DNA of 64,000 bases from Acetobacterium wieringae (GCF_001766835.1 NZ_LKEU01000033.1:1-64000), one strand, 5' to 3'. Shown: positions 53,532 to 63,127, counted from the first letter of the stretch. The notes: generated by a model not told the origin, from the sequence alone. Numbers and translations are program-made.

Positions 53532-54979
53532 TGAATCACAAAATGGTCAGTTACATCCTCGGTCGGATTTTATTCATCACTGGCATTCTGATGCTCCCCG
53601 CTTTGATTGTAGCACTGATTTACCGGGAGGGCTGGCCAGGCTTGTGGCCTTTTCTGCTCAGCATCGGTATTACCTGTGCCTTTGGCCTGCTGATTAGTCT
53701 GAAAAAACCGATTCGAAGTGATTTTTTTGCCCGGGAAGGTCTGGTGGTAGTGGCCTTATCCTGGTTGGCTTTATCTTTTTTCGGGAGCTTGCCTTTTATC
53801 TTCAGCGGTACCATCCCCTATCCCATCGATGCTTTTTTTGAAACCGCCAGTGGTTTTTCAACCACCGGTGCCAGCATCTTAACCGATGTCGAAGCCCTAC
53901 CCCACTCATTGTTATGGTGGCGCAGCTTTACCCACCTGATTGGCGGAATGGGGGTACTGGTTCTGGCCCTGGCAGTGATGCCTAAAATTGAGTCTGGTGA
54001 TGTATTTATCATGCGGGCCGAGGTTCCCGGCCCCACCTTCGGGAAAGTCCGAACTAAACTGCGAAGTTCGGCCCGGATTCTCTATGTCATCTATCTATGT
54101 ATGACTGGTATCCTGGTAATTTTACTGACCTTGGGCGGGATGCCGCTCTTCGACAGTTTTATTCACGCATTTGGCGCCGCTGGTACCGGCGGTTTCAGCG
54201 ATAAGACCCTGTCAGTTGGTTATTATAACAGCGCTTATATCGATTATGTGCTGGCTGTCAGCATGATTCTTTTCGGTGTTAACTTTAATCTCTATTATGC
54301 CCTGTTCTTTATGCGTTCTAAAAACATTTTTAAAAACGAAGAACTGCGCTGGTATCTTGGTTTTATTGCAGTTGGGTTTGCGCTGATTTGCATTAATGTT
54401 AGCCCGCTTTACAGCTCGATGCCACTACTGGTTCGTGATGTCTTCTTTACGGTTTCCACCATCATTACAACCACTGGCTACGCCACCGCCAATTTTGACA
54501 ATTGGCCGGTATTTTCCCAGGTCATCCTGATTTTTCTGATGTTTATCGGTGGTATGGCCGGTTCCACCGCTGGTGGTATCAAGGTTAGCCGAATTGGTAT
54601 CTATATTAAAACCACGATCCAGGAAATCCGGGTTAATGTTAGCCCCAACCGTCGACTGCCGATTCTTTTTGAGGGCAAACCAATCAGTGCCCTGCTCAGC
54701 CGCCAGACCAGTGTTTATCTGATTACCTATGCCTTTATGTTTGTGATTTTTCTGATGATCACGGCTTTATCAGCCCCTAATTTTCTTACTGCCTTTAGTG
54801 CCGTTGCAGCCACTTTTAACAATATCGGTCCCGGTCTGGATATGGTCGGCCCGATGGGAAACTATGCTGGCTTTAATAATCTGACCAAATTCACCCTGAG
54901 TCTGGCCATGATCATGGGCCGTCTGGAATTATTCCCGATTCTGGTTCTGCTTAGTCCCCGCACCTGGCGCCGGGGGTAG
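53531..54979 (+). CDS. trkH: Trk potassium uptake system membrane subunit
   Basis: A 482-residue K+ channel-like transporter with four repeated MPM units. Selectivity-filter segments FFETASGFSTTGASIL, GAAGTGGFSD, STIITTTGYATANFD and TFNNIGPGLD are visible. It forms the pore gated by TrkA from the same operon. Confidence 0.96.
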   Translation: MNHKMVSYILGRILFITGILMLPALIVALIYREGWPGLWPFLLSIGITCAFGLLISLKKPIRSDFFAREGLVVVALSWLALSFFGSLPFIFSGTIPYPIDAFFETASGFSTTGASILTDVEALPHSLLWWRSFTHLIGGMGVLVLALAVMPKIESGDVFIMRAEVPGPTFGKVRTKLRSSARILYVIYLCMTGILVILLTLGGMPLFDSFIHAFGAAGTGGFSDKTLSVGYYNSAYIDYVLAVSMILFGVNFNLYYALFFMRSKNIFKNEELRWYLGFIAVGFALICINVSPLYSSMPLLVRDVFFTVSTIITTTGYATANFDNWPVFSQVILIFLMFIGGMAGSTAGGIKVSRIGIYIKTTIQEIRVNVSPNRRLPILFEGKPISALLSRQTSVYLITYAFMFVIFLMITALSAPNFLTAFSAVAATFNNIGPGLDMVGPMGNYAGFNNLTKFTLSLAMIMGRLELFPILVLLSPRTWRRG

Positions 54980-54998
54980 CTCGCTACAAATTCAAATA

Positions 54999-55034
54999 AA
55001 AAAACCTGAAACCAATTGTGGCTTCAGGTTTTTT
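54999..55034. terminator. Shared terminator between trkH and lysC
   Basis: AAAAAACCTGAA, loop, TTCAGGTTTTTT. T runs on both strands fit a bidirectional terminator between convergent genes. Confidence 0.88.
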
Positions 55035-55042
55035 GTTGCCTG

Positions 55043-56251
55043 CTACATATCGAATTTCTTGTGGATATGAACCATTGCTTCTTTACCCCGTTCCTTGTCA
55101 ATCAGACAGGAAATTTTGATTTCTGAGGTGCTGATGGTCTGGATGTTGATGCCCAGTTCAAACAGTGCTTCAAAAAACTTGGAGGCAATTTCGGCATTGG
55201 CGACGATGCCGGTGCCGATCACAGAAAGTTTGGCAACACCCTGATCATATTCGACTTTTTGGGCATTGACCTCAAAGGCAAATTTCTGAGCCACCGAAAC
55301 GGCTTCCTGCAGTTCATCCACATCAATGGTGAAGGAAATATCATTAACCGATGTCCGGTTGACATTCTGAACAATCATATCCACATGAATATTGGCTTTT
55401 GCCAACGCACTAAATAATCTAAAGGCAATCCCCGGTTGATCCGGCACTTCAAAGATTGATATTTTTGCGATATTTTCATCAAGAGATACCCCTCGAACTA
55501 ACACTTTTTCCATAATAACGTCCTCCTTAATAATGGTTCCTTCGTTATGATTATAGCTTGATCGTACCACCAGCGGTACCTTGAATTTTTCCGCCATTTC
55601 CACTGACCGGGGATGCAATACCTTTGCTCCGGTACTGGCCATCTCCAAAACTTCTTCATAGGAGATTTCATCAATTTTCGAGGCCTCTTCAACGATCCGG
55701 GGATCGGCTGTATAGACTCCATCAACATCAGTATAGATTTCACACAGCTCGGCCTTTAAGGCCGCTGCCACCGCCACCGCCGAAGTGTCAGACCCACCCC
55801 GGCCCAGGGTGGTAATATCCTTATTCTCGTTGATGCCCTGAAAACCGGCGACAATGACAATCTTACCGGCGGCCAGTTCCTTTTCAATCCGATGGGTGTG
55901 AATATCATTAATCCGGGCCCGTTTATGAACATTGGATGTAACAATCCCGCACTGGGCGCCGGTTAAACTGACCACATCGTGGCCCATGGCCTGAATCGCC
56001 ATCGCCAGCAGCGATATCGAAACTTGCTCACCGGTAGCCAGCAACATATCCATTTCCCGGCTGGGGGGATGATCATTGATTTTTTGTGCCAGTTCGATCA
56101 GGTCATCGGTGGTATCACCCATGGCTGAGACCACCACCACTACCTTTTTTTCTTTTTCCTTGGTCTCAATAATCCGACTAGCAACACGCTTTATTCTTTC
56201 CACATTGGCGACACTGGAGCCGCCATATTTCTGTACGATTAGATCTTGCAT
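55043..56251 (-). CDS. lysC: Aspartate kinase
   Basis: A 402-residue monofunctional aspartokinase. The N-terminal VQKYGGSSVANVERIKRVA and VAGFQGINENKDITTLGRGG split as VAGFQGIN and TTLGRGGSDTSAVAVAA are catalytic motifs; two ACT domains occupy about residues 265-400 and serve allosteric control. It makes aspartyl phosphate for Lys, Met and Thr. It is 20 bp downstream of hom. AGGT before the ATG is close to the start. Confidence 0.96.
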   Translation of the reverse strand: MQDLIVQKYGGSSVANVERIKRVASRIIETKEKEKKVVVVVSAMGDTTDDLIELAQKINDHPPSREMDMLLATGEQVSISLLAMAIQAMGHDVVSLTGAQCGIVTSNVHKRARINDIHTHRIEKELAAGKIVIVAGFQGINENKDITTLGRGGSDTSAVAVAAALKAELCEIYTDVDGVYTADPRIVEEASKIDEISYEEVLEMASTGAKVLHPRSVEMAEKFKVPLVVRSSYNHNEGTIIKEDVIMEKVLVRGVSLDENIAKISIFEVPDQPGIAFRLFSALAKANIHVDMIVQNVNRTSVNDISFTIDVDELQEAVSVAQKFAFEVNAQKVEYDQGVAKLSVIGTGIVANAEIASKFFEALFELGINIQTISTSEIKISCLIDKERGKEAMVHIHKKFDM

Positions 56252-56271
56252 TTACCTCAGTCACTCTTTCC

Positions 56272-57525
56272 TTATTCATAGATCCGGGCATAAAAACATT
56301 CAGGCACCGTTTCTTTTAATTTTTCTGCCATTTTATTAAAATCATTGGCAGCAATGGCGTTTGTCACCACATAGACCTGATTATCATTAACAATGACGGT
56401 TTTTCGGGCGGCCACCGTCTCCACGGCGGTCAGCACCTGATCAAGCATTTCTTTGTCAGCCAGATTTGCTCGTAAATAGTATTTACCTTTAAAAATATCG
56501 GTACCCATTTTGTTGAGCTGACGATTAAGCCGCAGCGGTTTGGGCAAATTCTGTTCCCCGACAATATTGAGGATATAGAGGACATCGCCAACAACGGCAT
56601 TGGCGGTAGCATCTTTTCCAGCGCCTTTGCCATAAAACTGCAGCTCTCCAATAATATCGCCGGTAATCGAGATGATATTGAATTCACTGTTGACGTTACT
56701 CATAATCGAGGCTTCCTTAAACAGTACCGGTTCCACGGTGGTATAGACATTTTTTTCATCCAAAATGGAGTGTCCCAGATACTTGACCACGTAACCCATC
56801 GATCCGATCATCTCAATATCGGCAGCCCGAATGTCAGTAATCCCCCGTTTATATACATCTTCATCGCGAATTATGCTTTCATAGGCCATCGATGAGAGAA
56901 TCGAGAGCTTCCGGGAGACATCGTACCCTTCGACATCGGCCGTCGGATCCGCTTCAGCAAAACCAATCGACTGGGCAAGCGCCAGGGTATCGCCAAAATC
57001 CGCTCCTTCTTCGGTCATTTTGGACAAAATAAAGTTGGTGGTTCCGTTTAGAATCCCTTTGATTTCGGTCACCCGATTGATTTTCATTTCTTCTTTTAAA
57101 CTGCCGATGATCGGAATCCCGCCGCCAACAGATGCCTCGTAACGCAGGACCACGCCATTTTCTTCGGCTAACGTCAACAATTCCTGAAAGTACTCGGAGA
57201 TGACAGCCTTATTGGCGGTCACAACATGTTTTCCCGCCCGGAGACATTCTTTGATCATTTCATATTCAAAGTCCATGCCACCCATCAGGGCAATCACCAG
57301 GCCAATACTTTCGTCTTCCAAAATCTCACTGGGGTGGGTCACAATTTTTCCGACGGTATCGCCCAGATCCTTGGATGCATCCCGTTCCAGAACCTTGGTA
57401 ATGACCGGACTTGACCTGCGAGACTCCACATCGGTAAAATTACCAGCAAACTTGCCTTTATTTAAATTGATGAGTTCATAGACGCCAGAACCGATGGTTC
57501 CAAAGCCTAAAAGTGCGATATTCAA
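56272..57525 (-). CDS. hom: Homoserine dehydrogenase
   Basis: A 417-residue enzyme. The dinucleotide motif is ALLGFGTIGSGVYELI; the catalytic segment includes VTANKAVISEYFQELL, GILNGTTNFILSKM and FAEADPTADVEGYD. The C-terminal 75 residues may be an ACT-like tail. It reduces aspartate semialdehyde to homoserine. The start codon is TTG at 57525, seven bases after GAGGTG. It heads the hom-lysC operon, divergent from thrC. Confidence 0.95.
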   Translation of the reverse strand: MNIALLGFGTIGSGVYELINLNKGKFAGNFTDVESRRSSPVITKVLERDASKDLGDTVGKIVTHPSEILEDESIGLVIALMGGMDFEYEMIKECLRAGKHVVTANKAVISEYFQELLTLAEENGVVLRYEASVGGGIPIIGSLKEEMKINRVTEIKGILNGTTNFILSKMTEEGADFGDTLALAQSIGFAEADPTADVEGYDVSRKLSILSSMAYESIIRDEDVYKRGITDIRAADIEMIGSMGYVVKYLGHSILDEKNVYTTVEPVLFKEASIMSNVNSEFNIISITGDIIGELQFYGKGAGKDATANAVVGDVLYILNIVGEQNLPKPLRLNRQLNKMGTDIFKGKYYLRANLADKEMLDQVLTAVETVAARKTVIVNDNQVYVVTNAIAANDFNKMAEKLKETVPECFYARIYE

Positions 57526-57563
57526 TAAAATTCACCTCGTATATGTATTTATTCTAAAAACAC

Positions 57564-57592
57564 TTGTTTTTTCAGTGAAAACATTCTATCAT
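57564..57592 (+). promoter_or_regulatory. Promoter of thrC-thrB
   Basis: TTGTTT (57564-57569), a 17-base spacer and TATCAT (57587-57592). Its -10 shares two bases with the -10 of the divergent hom promoter. Confidence 0.6.
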
Positions 57593-57611
57593 ATAGCTAG
57601 GGGTTATTCAA
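57583..57611 (-). promoter_or_regulatory. Promoter of hom-lysC
   Basis: Minus strand TTGAAT (57606-57611), a 17-base spacer and TAGAAT (57583-57588). It overlaps the divergent thrC promoter. Confidence 0.65.
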
Positions 57612-57675
57612 TACCCTCCCGGGAAGATTTTTTCAAGATTTTTTCAGGCACACCATATTTTTTTGGAGGAATTAC

Positions 57676-59181
57676 ATGAAAAAAGGCTATAACAGCACGC
57701 GATCCAAAGACATCAACGTTACCGCATCCCAGGGCATCCTGCAAGGATTGGCCCCAGATGGTGGACTCTTTGTCCCCAATTTTATTGATCAGATTAATTT
57801 AGACCCAACCCAATTTATCGGAAAAAACTATGGCGAGATGGCTAAGGCGATCTTTTGCGCTTTTCTTGATGATTTCAGCGCCAAACAAATTGATGATTCG
57901 ATTCAGGGCGCTTATTACTCCGGTAAATTTGAAGAACAAGAACCGGTTGCTTTAAAAAAAGTCAACGACCGTTATTTTCTGGAACTCTTTCACGGGCCCA
58001 CCTGTGCCTTTAAAGATATGGCTCTGACTATTTTACCATATCTGATGGTGGAGTCCATGAAAAACGTCAACAACCAACAGAAAATTATGATCTTAACAGC
58101 AACTTCGGGTGATACCGGCAAGGCCGCCCTGGAAGGTTTTGCCAATGTTCCGGATATCAGCATCATTGTTTTTTACCCCAAGGATGGGGTCAGCACCGTT
58201 CAGGAGAAACAAATGCTGACTCAAATCGGTGCTAACACCTGTGTGGTTGGTGTCGACGGCAATTTTGACGATACCCAAAATGGTGTTAAAGTGATCCTCA
58301 ACGATCCCCAACTGGCGGCCGAACTGGCTAAAGCCAATGTGATCTTTTCCTCAGCTAATTCGATTAATATCGGCCGGCTGCTGCCTCAGGTGGTTTATTA
58401 TTTTTACAGCTATTATGAACTGCTTAAGCGGGGTGAAATCCAGCCGAATGAAAAAATAAATTTTGTCGTCCCGACTGGGAATTTCGGCAACATTCTGGCC
58501 GGTTACTATGCTGCGCTGCTGGGCTTACCGATTAACAAGCTGATCTGCGCCTCCAATGCCAACAAGGTTTTAACGGATTTCTTTAAAACCGGCAGTTATG
58601 ACCGCAATCGGGATTTTTATAAAACCTCGTCACCATCCATGGACATTCTGATTTCCAGCAATCTGGAGCGGCTGCTTTACGATGTCTCCGGCGCCGATCC
58701 CGATGCTGTCAGTGATTTGATGGCGCAGCTTAAAAATCAGGGTGCTTATCAGACTTCACAAACCCTGATGGAAAAAACCGGTCTTTTCTATGCCGGTACT
58801 GCCAATGAAACCGAAACCGCCCAGGCCATCAAAGCCATTTATGATGAGAGCCATTATCTGATGGACCCTCACACCGCCGTTGCCAATAAGGTCTATGACG
58901 ACTATCTCAATGAAACCGGAGATACCACCAAAACGGTGATTGTCTCCACCGCCAGCCCCTACAAGTTCGGACGTTCGGTTTATGAAAGCATCTTCGGTGA
59001 CTGTGACTGCAACGATTATGAGCTGTTAAATATTCTGGCACAAAAAACCGGCACCACCATTCCCAAGCCTTTAAAGGATCTGGATAAAAAAGCCAATCAG
59101 CATCAGGGTCAATGCGATAAAACCGATATGTCCCAGGCTGTTCTTGATTTTTTAAACGATCAGGTGGACAAAAATGATTAA
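57676..59181 (+). CDS. thrC: Threonine synthase
   Basis: A 501-residue PLP enzyme of the long threonine synthase class. The PLP Lys is in LFHGPTCAFKDMALTILPYL; other motifs are TATSGDTGKAALEGF and VPTGNFGNILAGYYA. It converts O-phosphohomoserine to threonine. TTTGGAGGAATTAC precedes the ATG. Its last codons overlap thrB by eight bases. Confidence 0.96.
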   Translation: MKKGYNSTRSKDINVTASQGILQGLAPDGGLFVPNFIDQINLDPTQFIGKNYGEMAKAIFCAFLDDFSAKQIDDSIQGAYYSGKFEEQEPVALKKVNDRYFLELFHGPTCAFKDMALTILPYLMVESMKNVNNQQKIMILTATSGDTGKAALEGFANVPDISIIVFYPKDGVSTVQEKQMLTQIGANTCVVGVDGNFDDTQNGVKVILNDPQLAAELAKANVIFSSANSINIGRLLPQVVYYFYSYYELLKRGEIQPNEKINFVVPTGNFGNILAGYYAALLGLPINKLICASNANKVLTDFFKTGSYDRNRDFYKTSSPSMDILISSNLERLLYDVSGADPDAVSDLMAQLKNQGAYQTSQTLMEKTGLFYAGTANETETAQAIKAIYDESHYLMDPHTAVANKVYDDYLNETGDTTKTVIVSTASPYKFGRSVYESIFGDCDCNDYELLNILAQKTGTTIPKPLKDLDKKANQHQGQCDKTDMSQAVLDFLNDQVDKND

Positions 59182-60064
59182 GGTTCAGGTACCGGGAACC
59201 AGTGCCAACATCGGCCCGGGCTTTGATGCCTTTGGCCTGGCACTGTCGATTTATAATACTTTCAGTTTTGAAGAAAAGAATGACGGCAAGCTGACGATCC
59301 GGGGGGTGGAACGAAAATATCAGAGTGATACCAATCTGGTTTACCGGTCGATGCAGAAGGTCTTTAAAAAAGTGGGCTACCGTCCCCGGGGCCTTTATAT
59401 CCATACCGCTGTCGATATCCCCATCAGCCGGGGTCTGGGCAGTTCAGCCACCTGCATTGTCGGCGGCTTGTTTGGTGCCAATGCCCTGATTGGCTCGCCC
59501 TTGAAAGCGGATGAACTGTTTGACATAGCGGTGGAGCTGGAAGGCCACCCGGACAACGTCGCCCCGGCCATTTTTGGCGGCCTGGTGGTATCGATGAACG
59601 ATCACGGCAAAAACACCTATATCAAGAGTTTGGTGCATCCCTGTTATGAATTTTATGCCCTGGTGCCGGACTTTCCATTATCGACATCCGATGCCCGTCA
59701 GGTTTTGCCTAAAAAAATCAGTTTTGCCGATGCCACCCATAATCTGCCCCGGGCCACCATGACCTATCTGGCCTTGGCCAACGGTGCTGAGGATATTTTA
59801 AAGCTGTGCATGAAGGACCGCCTGCACCAGCCCTATCGCAAAAAGCTGATTGCCCATTACGACGTGATTACCAAAAAAGCCAGGGAAATGGGTTGCCTCA
59901 ACACCTGCATCAGCGGGGCCGGGCCCACCATTCTGGCTATTAATTCAGTGGATAACCGTGGTTTTAAGCCGGATATGCAGGCCTATCTAGCAGAAAAAGC
60001 ACCAGGTTGGCAGCTCATTTCCCTGACGCCCGATCATACTGGTGTCCAGATTTTGGGAGGTTAA
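59174..60064 (+). CDS. thrB: Homoserine kinase
   Basis: A 296-residue GHMP kinase. The N-terminal VPGTSANIGPGFDAFGLAL and the ATP motif PISRGLGSSATCIVGGL are clear, with the C-terminal CISGAGPTILAI motif. It makes the substrate of ThrC. Its ATG lies inside the thrC end, and its own end contains the GGAGG for the next gene. Confidence 0.96.
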   Translation: MIKVQVPGTSANIGPGFDAFGLALSIYNTFSFEEKNDGKLTIRGVERKYQSDTNLVYRSMQKVFKKVGYRPRGLYIHTAVDIPISRGLGSSATCIVGGLFGANALIGSPLKADELFDIAVELEGHPDNVAPAIFGGLVVSMNDHGKNTYIKSLVHPCYEFYALVPDFPLSTSDARQVLPKKISFADATHNLPRATMTYLALANGAEDILKLCMKDRLHQPYRKKLIAHYDVITKKAREMGCLNTCISGAGPTILAINSVDNRGFKPDMQAYLAEKAPGWQLISLTPDHTGVQILGG

Positions 60065-60068
60065 GCCA

Positions 60069-60503
60069 ATGATCAAAGATTATCTGATTGTCAATAAAAA
60101 AATCCTCCCCGATTATTATTCCAAGGTGGTGGAAGCCCGGATCCTCATGGAGTCCTCTCAGTGTAAATCTGTCAGTGATGCGGTCAAAAAGGTGGGTATC
60201 AGCCGCAGCACCTATTATAAGTATAAGGACTATATTTTTACGCCTTCGGAAAACTATGGCCGGAAGTTCACCCTGTCGTTTAAGTTGGATGACCAGCCCG
60301 GAATCCTGTCCAATATTTTAAACATTCTTCGGGACCACCAGACCAGTATCATCACCATTCATCAGGATATCCCCATTAACCAGGCCGCCATTGTGATTGT
60401 GACTCTGGACGGCAAAGATCTGATCTTGACTATCGATGAATTGATGGCCATACTGGAAGCCCTGGATGGCGTTCACGGTGTTCATCTGATTGCGATGGAA
60501 TAA
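60069..60503 (+). CDS. ACT-domain protein (PheB/UPF0735 type)
   Basis: A 144-residue protein. The N-terminal half has a helix-turn-helix-like segment, KSVSDAVKKVGISRSTYYKY, and the C-terminal half is an ACT domain beginning FTLSFKLDDQPGILSNILNI. This layout matches the PheB/UPF0735 family; its role is unresolved. It follows thrB by four bases in the threonine operon, so it may sense threonine or a related amino acid. GGAGGTTAAGCCA precedes the ATG at 60069. Confidence 0.9.
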   Translation: MIKDYLIVNKKILPDYYSKVVEARILMESSQCKSVSDAVKKVGISRSTYYKYKDYIFTPSENYGRKFTLSFKLDDQPGILSNILNILRDHQTSIITIHQDIPINQAAIVIVTLDGKDLILTIDELMAILEALDGVHGVHLIAME

Positions 60504-60506
60504 ATA

Positions 60507-60543
60507 AAAGCCCCATTCTGAAAAATCAGAATGGGGCTTTTTG
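60507..60543 (+). terminator. Terminator of the threonine operon
   Basis: AAAAGCCCCATTCTG, AAAAAT, CAGAATGGGGCTTTTT, immediately after the ACT gene. Confidence 0.92.
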
Positions 60544-60566
60544 ACAACACAAAACGTGTTTCCACT

Positions 60567-61712
60567 TTAATAAAGCTCAATCGTATTTGATAAACTGTCC
60601 TCACTGGAAAACCAGTAATAGGATCCCAGCACATCATCCATCAGATCTTCAGCAGCGCCGATGGTATTGGCGTCGGTTATGGCATAATGGAAATACTTTT
60701 CTCCGGTATTCAGGGCTACTTCCAGATCGCTGACAAAGCGGTTTTCCTCGCTTTTTTTGTTGAGGTCATAGAGCTTATTTTCTTTGACAAAATAATTGGC
60801 TGCCGTAGCGGTAAACTCCGGGTAGGCAATCAAGGTCTGATCGGGATGATGCGATTTAAGCAATTCCGCCGTGGTGACACAGAAATAGTCATAGAAGATG
60901 CTCTTTTCCGGCTCAGCGTTATCAGCAATGTTAAACTCCCCCCAGGTGGCATCCAGGTAATAATACTCCCCATCAACCCGCACCAGGTTCCAGGCATGGG
61001 CCCCCTGGCCAATGGCCTCACCGGCCACATAGGAGCACTCAATCCCAGTTCGCTTTAACAGATATTGTATCGCTTTGGAATAACCCGCACAGACTGAGCC
61101 CTTTTTCCCGAAGACGCTGTAGATGTTTTGATCATCCTCAAGGTCTTCCTGATAGATGGTGTTTTTGATTACATATTCATAGGCATATTTGACTTTGTCA
61201 TAGTCGCTCATGCCGCTTTTTATACCCCTGCTGTATTCCTGAAAAGCCGCTTCAATTTCGGTCTGCCGTCTTTCTTTCTCGGCTTCATCGTAGGGATATT
61301 CAACCATCACCTTGCTGACCTTCTGATTGCCCTCATCAAAATAATAGGAAAACTCCCCGGCCCAAAATATTTCCGGATAGTCATAATCGATGGCCGCCAG
61401 AACCCGCTCGATTTCTTCGGTATTGACCCCACTGACTTTCACCTCGGTTTCAAAATCGGTGAGCATACCAACAACTCTGGCATAGGCCTGTTTTTCATTA
61501 TCCTCCAGAAAGGCATAGCCATCAAAGGCCTGTTGCTGACTGGCGGCGATTTCTTCATTCTGCTGAGCTTGACTATCCTCAAAAAATGACTGGATATCCA
61601 TGCCGCCAACCAGATCTTCCAAAGCCAGATAGGCCCCGGCTGCTACCAGTAAAATAATTAGCATTGAAATAATGATGACTGCAACTACTTTTCTTCCGTT
61701 ATGATTGCTCAT
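60567..61712 (-). CDS. Membrane-anchored transglutaminase-like protein
   Basis: A 381-residue protein with one N-terminal membrane helix (about residues 9-30, VVAVIIISMLIILLVAAGAY) and an extracellular transglutaminase-like domain. The Cys-His-Asp triad is visible in KGSVCAGYSKAIQYLL, GAHAWNLVRVDG and YYYLDATWGEF. Such domains act as proteases or peptide-modifying enzymes at the cell surface; the substrate is unknown. The ATG at 61712 follows AAGGGGGCAACAGG. It is convergent with the threonine operon. Confidence 0.88.
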   Translation of the reverse strand: MSNHNGRKVVAVIIISMLIILLVAAGAYLALEDLVGGMDIQSFFEDSQAQQNEEIAASQQQAFDGYAFLEDNEKQAYARVVGMLTDFETEVKVSGVNTEEIERVLAAIDYDYPEIFWAGEFSYYFDEGNQKVSKVMVEYPYDEAEKERRQTEIEAAFQEYSRGIKSGMSDYDKVKYAYEYVIKNTIYQEDLEDDQNIYSVFGKKGSVCAGYSKAIQYLLKRTGIECSYVAGEAIGQGAHAWNLVRVDGEYYYLDATWGEFNIADNAEPEKSIFYDYFCVTTAELLKSHHPDQTLIAYPEFTATAANYFVKENKLYDLNKKSEENRFVSDLEVALNTGEKYFHYAITDANTIGAAEDLMDDVLGSYYWFSSEDSLSNTIELY

Positions 61713-61825
61713 GCCTGTTGCCCCCTTGTGTGATCTCTTTTCTTTATTACCCTTTATTTTAAACATCTGCATTTATTATCCCGAGATTTATGCCAAACAG
61801 TAAATAATTTTACCACAAATTCTTA

Positions 61826-61855
61826 TGGACACCCTAAACTTTTATGACCTATACT
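61826..61855 (+). promoter_or_regulatory. Promoter of the radical SAM gene
   Basis: TGGACA (61826-61831), an 18-base spacer and TATACT (61850-61855). Confidence 0.68.
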
Positions 61856-61889
61856 TAAGTAAGGATAAAGAAATCTTAAGGAGGCTACT

Positions 61890-62792
61890 ATGCCAACGTA
61901 TCACCCAATCACCTGCACAACGGCTCTGCATGAATTGAAGCGAAAAACTCCCTATGGCTGGGATTTAAATATTTTTAAGGGCTGCAGCCATGGCTGCAGC
62001 TACTGCTATGCCATGGGAACCCATGGTTTTAGCGGCCTTACTGATTTCACAACCAACATTTCGGTCAAGACCAATATCGTCGACGTACTGGAAAAACAAC
62101 TCGCCTCGCCAAACTGGAAACGGGAAATCATCAATATTGGCGGCGTTACCGACAGCTATCAACCAGCGGAAGCCCAGTACCGGCTGATGCCGGAAATATT
62201 AAAGCTCCTGATCAAATATAAGACCCCGGCGATTATCTCCACCAAATCAGACCTAGTGCTCCGGGATTATGACCTGATTGACCAATTGTCCCGGATTACC
62301 TATATCAATGTTGCCGCCACGGTGACGACTTTAGATGAAGCTGTCCGAAAAAAAATCGAGCCCGGCGCTGCCTCCAGTTCTGCCCGTTTTGCAATGCTCA
62401 AACAATTTAAAAAAACCAATGCCTCCATCGGTCACCATCTGATGCCGATTATTCCCACGCTGACCGATGATTCCGAGACCCTTTCGGCTTTGTTTGCCGC
62501 CGGCCAGGATGCCGGTATCGATTATGTGCTGCCCGGCGCCCTGTATCTGCGGGGAGCCACCAAGCCAGCCTTTTTTGACTTCATTAAAACCAACTATCCC
62601 GAAAAATACGATACCCTGTGGAAGCTCTACAAAAAAGGCGGCGCTCCCAAAGAATATAAAGACGAACTCTATGGCCGACTCAATCCCCTGCGTCAGTCCT
62701 TTGGTCTATCCAATAGCTACAGCAAACCGATTAAAGAAAAGCTGAAGGTCTATCCGCCATCAGAAGAACAGGTTTCCTTTTTAACGCCCTAA
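61890..62792 (+). CDS. SPL-family radical SAM protein
   Basis: A 300-residue radical SAM enzyme. The Cys motif is NIFKGCSHGCSYCYAMG (CxxxCxxC) at about residues 32-39, near the N-terminus. GGVTDSYQPAEAQYRL and the remainder match spore-photolyase-like (SPL) proteins that are not true spore photolyases. The reaction is not known. TTAAGGAGGCTACT precedes the ATG. Confidence 0.9.
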   Translation: MPTYHPITCTTALHELKRKTPYGWDLNIFKGCSHGCSYCYAMGTHGFSGLTDFTTNISVKTNIVDVLEKQLASPNWKREIINIGGVTDSYQPAEAQYRLMPEILKLLIKYKTPAIISTKSDLVLRDYDLIDQLSRITYINVAATVTTLDEAVRKKIEPGAASSSARFAMLKQFKKTNASIGHHLMPIIPTLTDDSETLSALFAAGQDAGIDYVLPGALYLRGATKPAFFDFIKTNYPEKYDTLWKLYKKGGAPKEYKDELYGRLNPLRQSFGLSNSYSKPIKEKLKVYPPSEEQVSFLTP

Positions 62793-62830
62793 TTATATCC
62801 GGCAATAGATACTAATCACCCGGTTTGGGA

Positions 62831-62859
62831 TTGAATTCTTTTAAAAAAGATGTTAGACT
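62831..62859 (+). promoter_or_regulatory. Promoter of the ABC-F leader transcript
   Basis: TTGAAT (62831-62836), a 17-base spacer and TAGACT (62854-62859). The start of transcription would fall a few bases before the leader-peptide ribosome binding site. Confidence 0.7.
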
Positions 62860-62889
62860 GTAATCAGACTACAAAAAGGAGTAAAGAGG

Positions 62890-62910
62890 ATGCGTAATTT
62901 ATCTTGCTAA
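62890..62910 (+). CDS. Six-residue leader peptide of the ABC-F gene
   Basis: ATG CGT AAT TTA TCT TGC TAA encodes MRNLSC. AAGGAG (62876-62881) lies eight bases upstream, an ideal ribosome binding site. Codons Asn-Leu-Ser-Cys-stop (62896-62911) can pair with 62966-62981 over about 14 bases. The arrangement is that of upstream ORFs that sense ribosome-targeting antibiotics by stalling. Confidence 0.72.
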   Translation: MRNLSC

Positions 62911-63127
62911 GAAACAATTGGAAAGTGTTTTCAAAACCTGCGGTTAAACCGCTTGTTTTGGTGCGCTTAAGCAAGAGAATTACAAGAAAAGCACTGCCTC
63001 TCTAGCACCATCAACTCCTTATTTATGGATTTTTTGGGCTGCCCATCATTGAGCCGCAGGATAATTTTCTTGCGGTTTTTTATGTGTCCAAGCTACTGTT
63101 ATCTGGCTTGGCAAGAGAGGTACAATG
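62911..63127 (+). promoter_or_regulatory. Attenuation leader of the ABC-F gene
   Basis: Contains a local GCGG/CCGC hairpin (62940-62952), a segment that pairs with the leader peptide codons (62966-62981), two antiterminator strands, a terminator (63054-63083) and a ribosome-binding-site complement: CCTCTCT (62997-63003) against AGAGAGG (63114-63120). CAAGAAAA (62983-62990) complements TTTTCTTG (63065-63072), and CCTGCGG (62937-62943) complements CCGCAGG (63054-63060), so each terminator arm has an alternative partner. Confidence 0.75.
63054..63083 (+). terminator. Attenuator terminator before the ABC-F gene
   Basis: CCGCAGGA, TAATTT loop, TCTTGCGG and TTTTTTA; eight pairs with one G-T. It lies before the ABC-F start. 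Confidence 0.85.
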
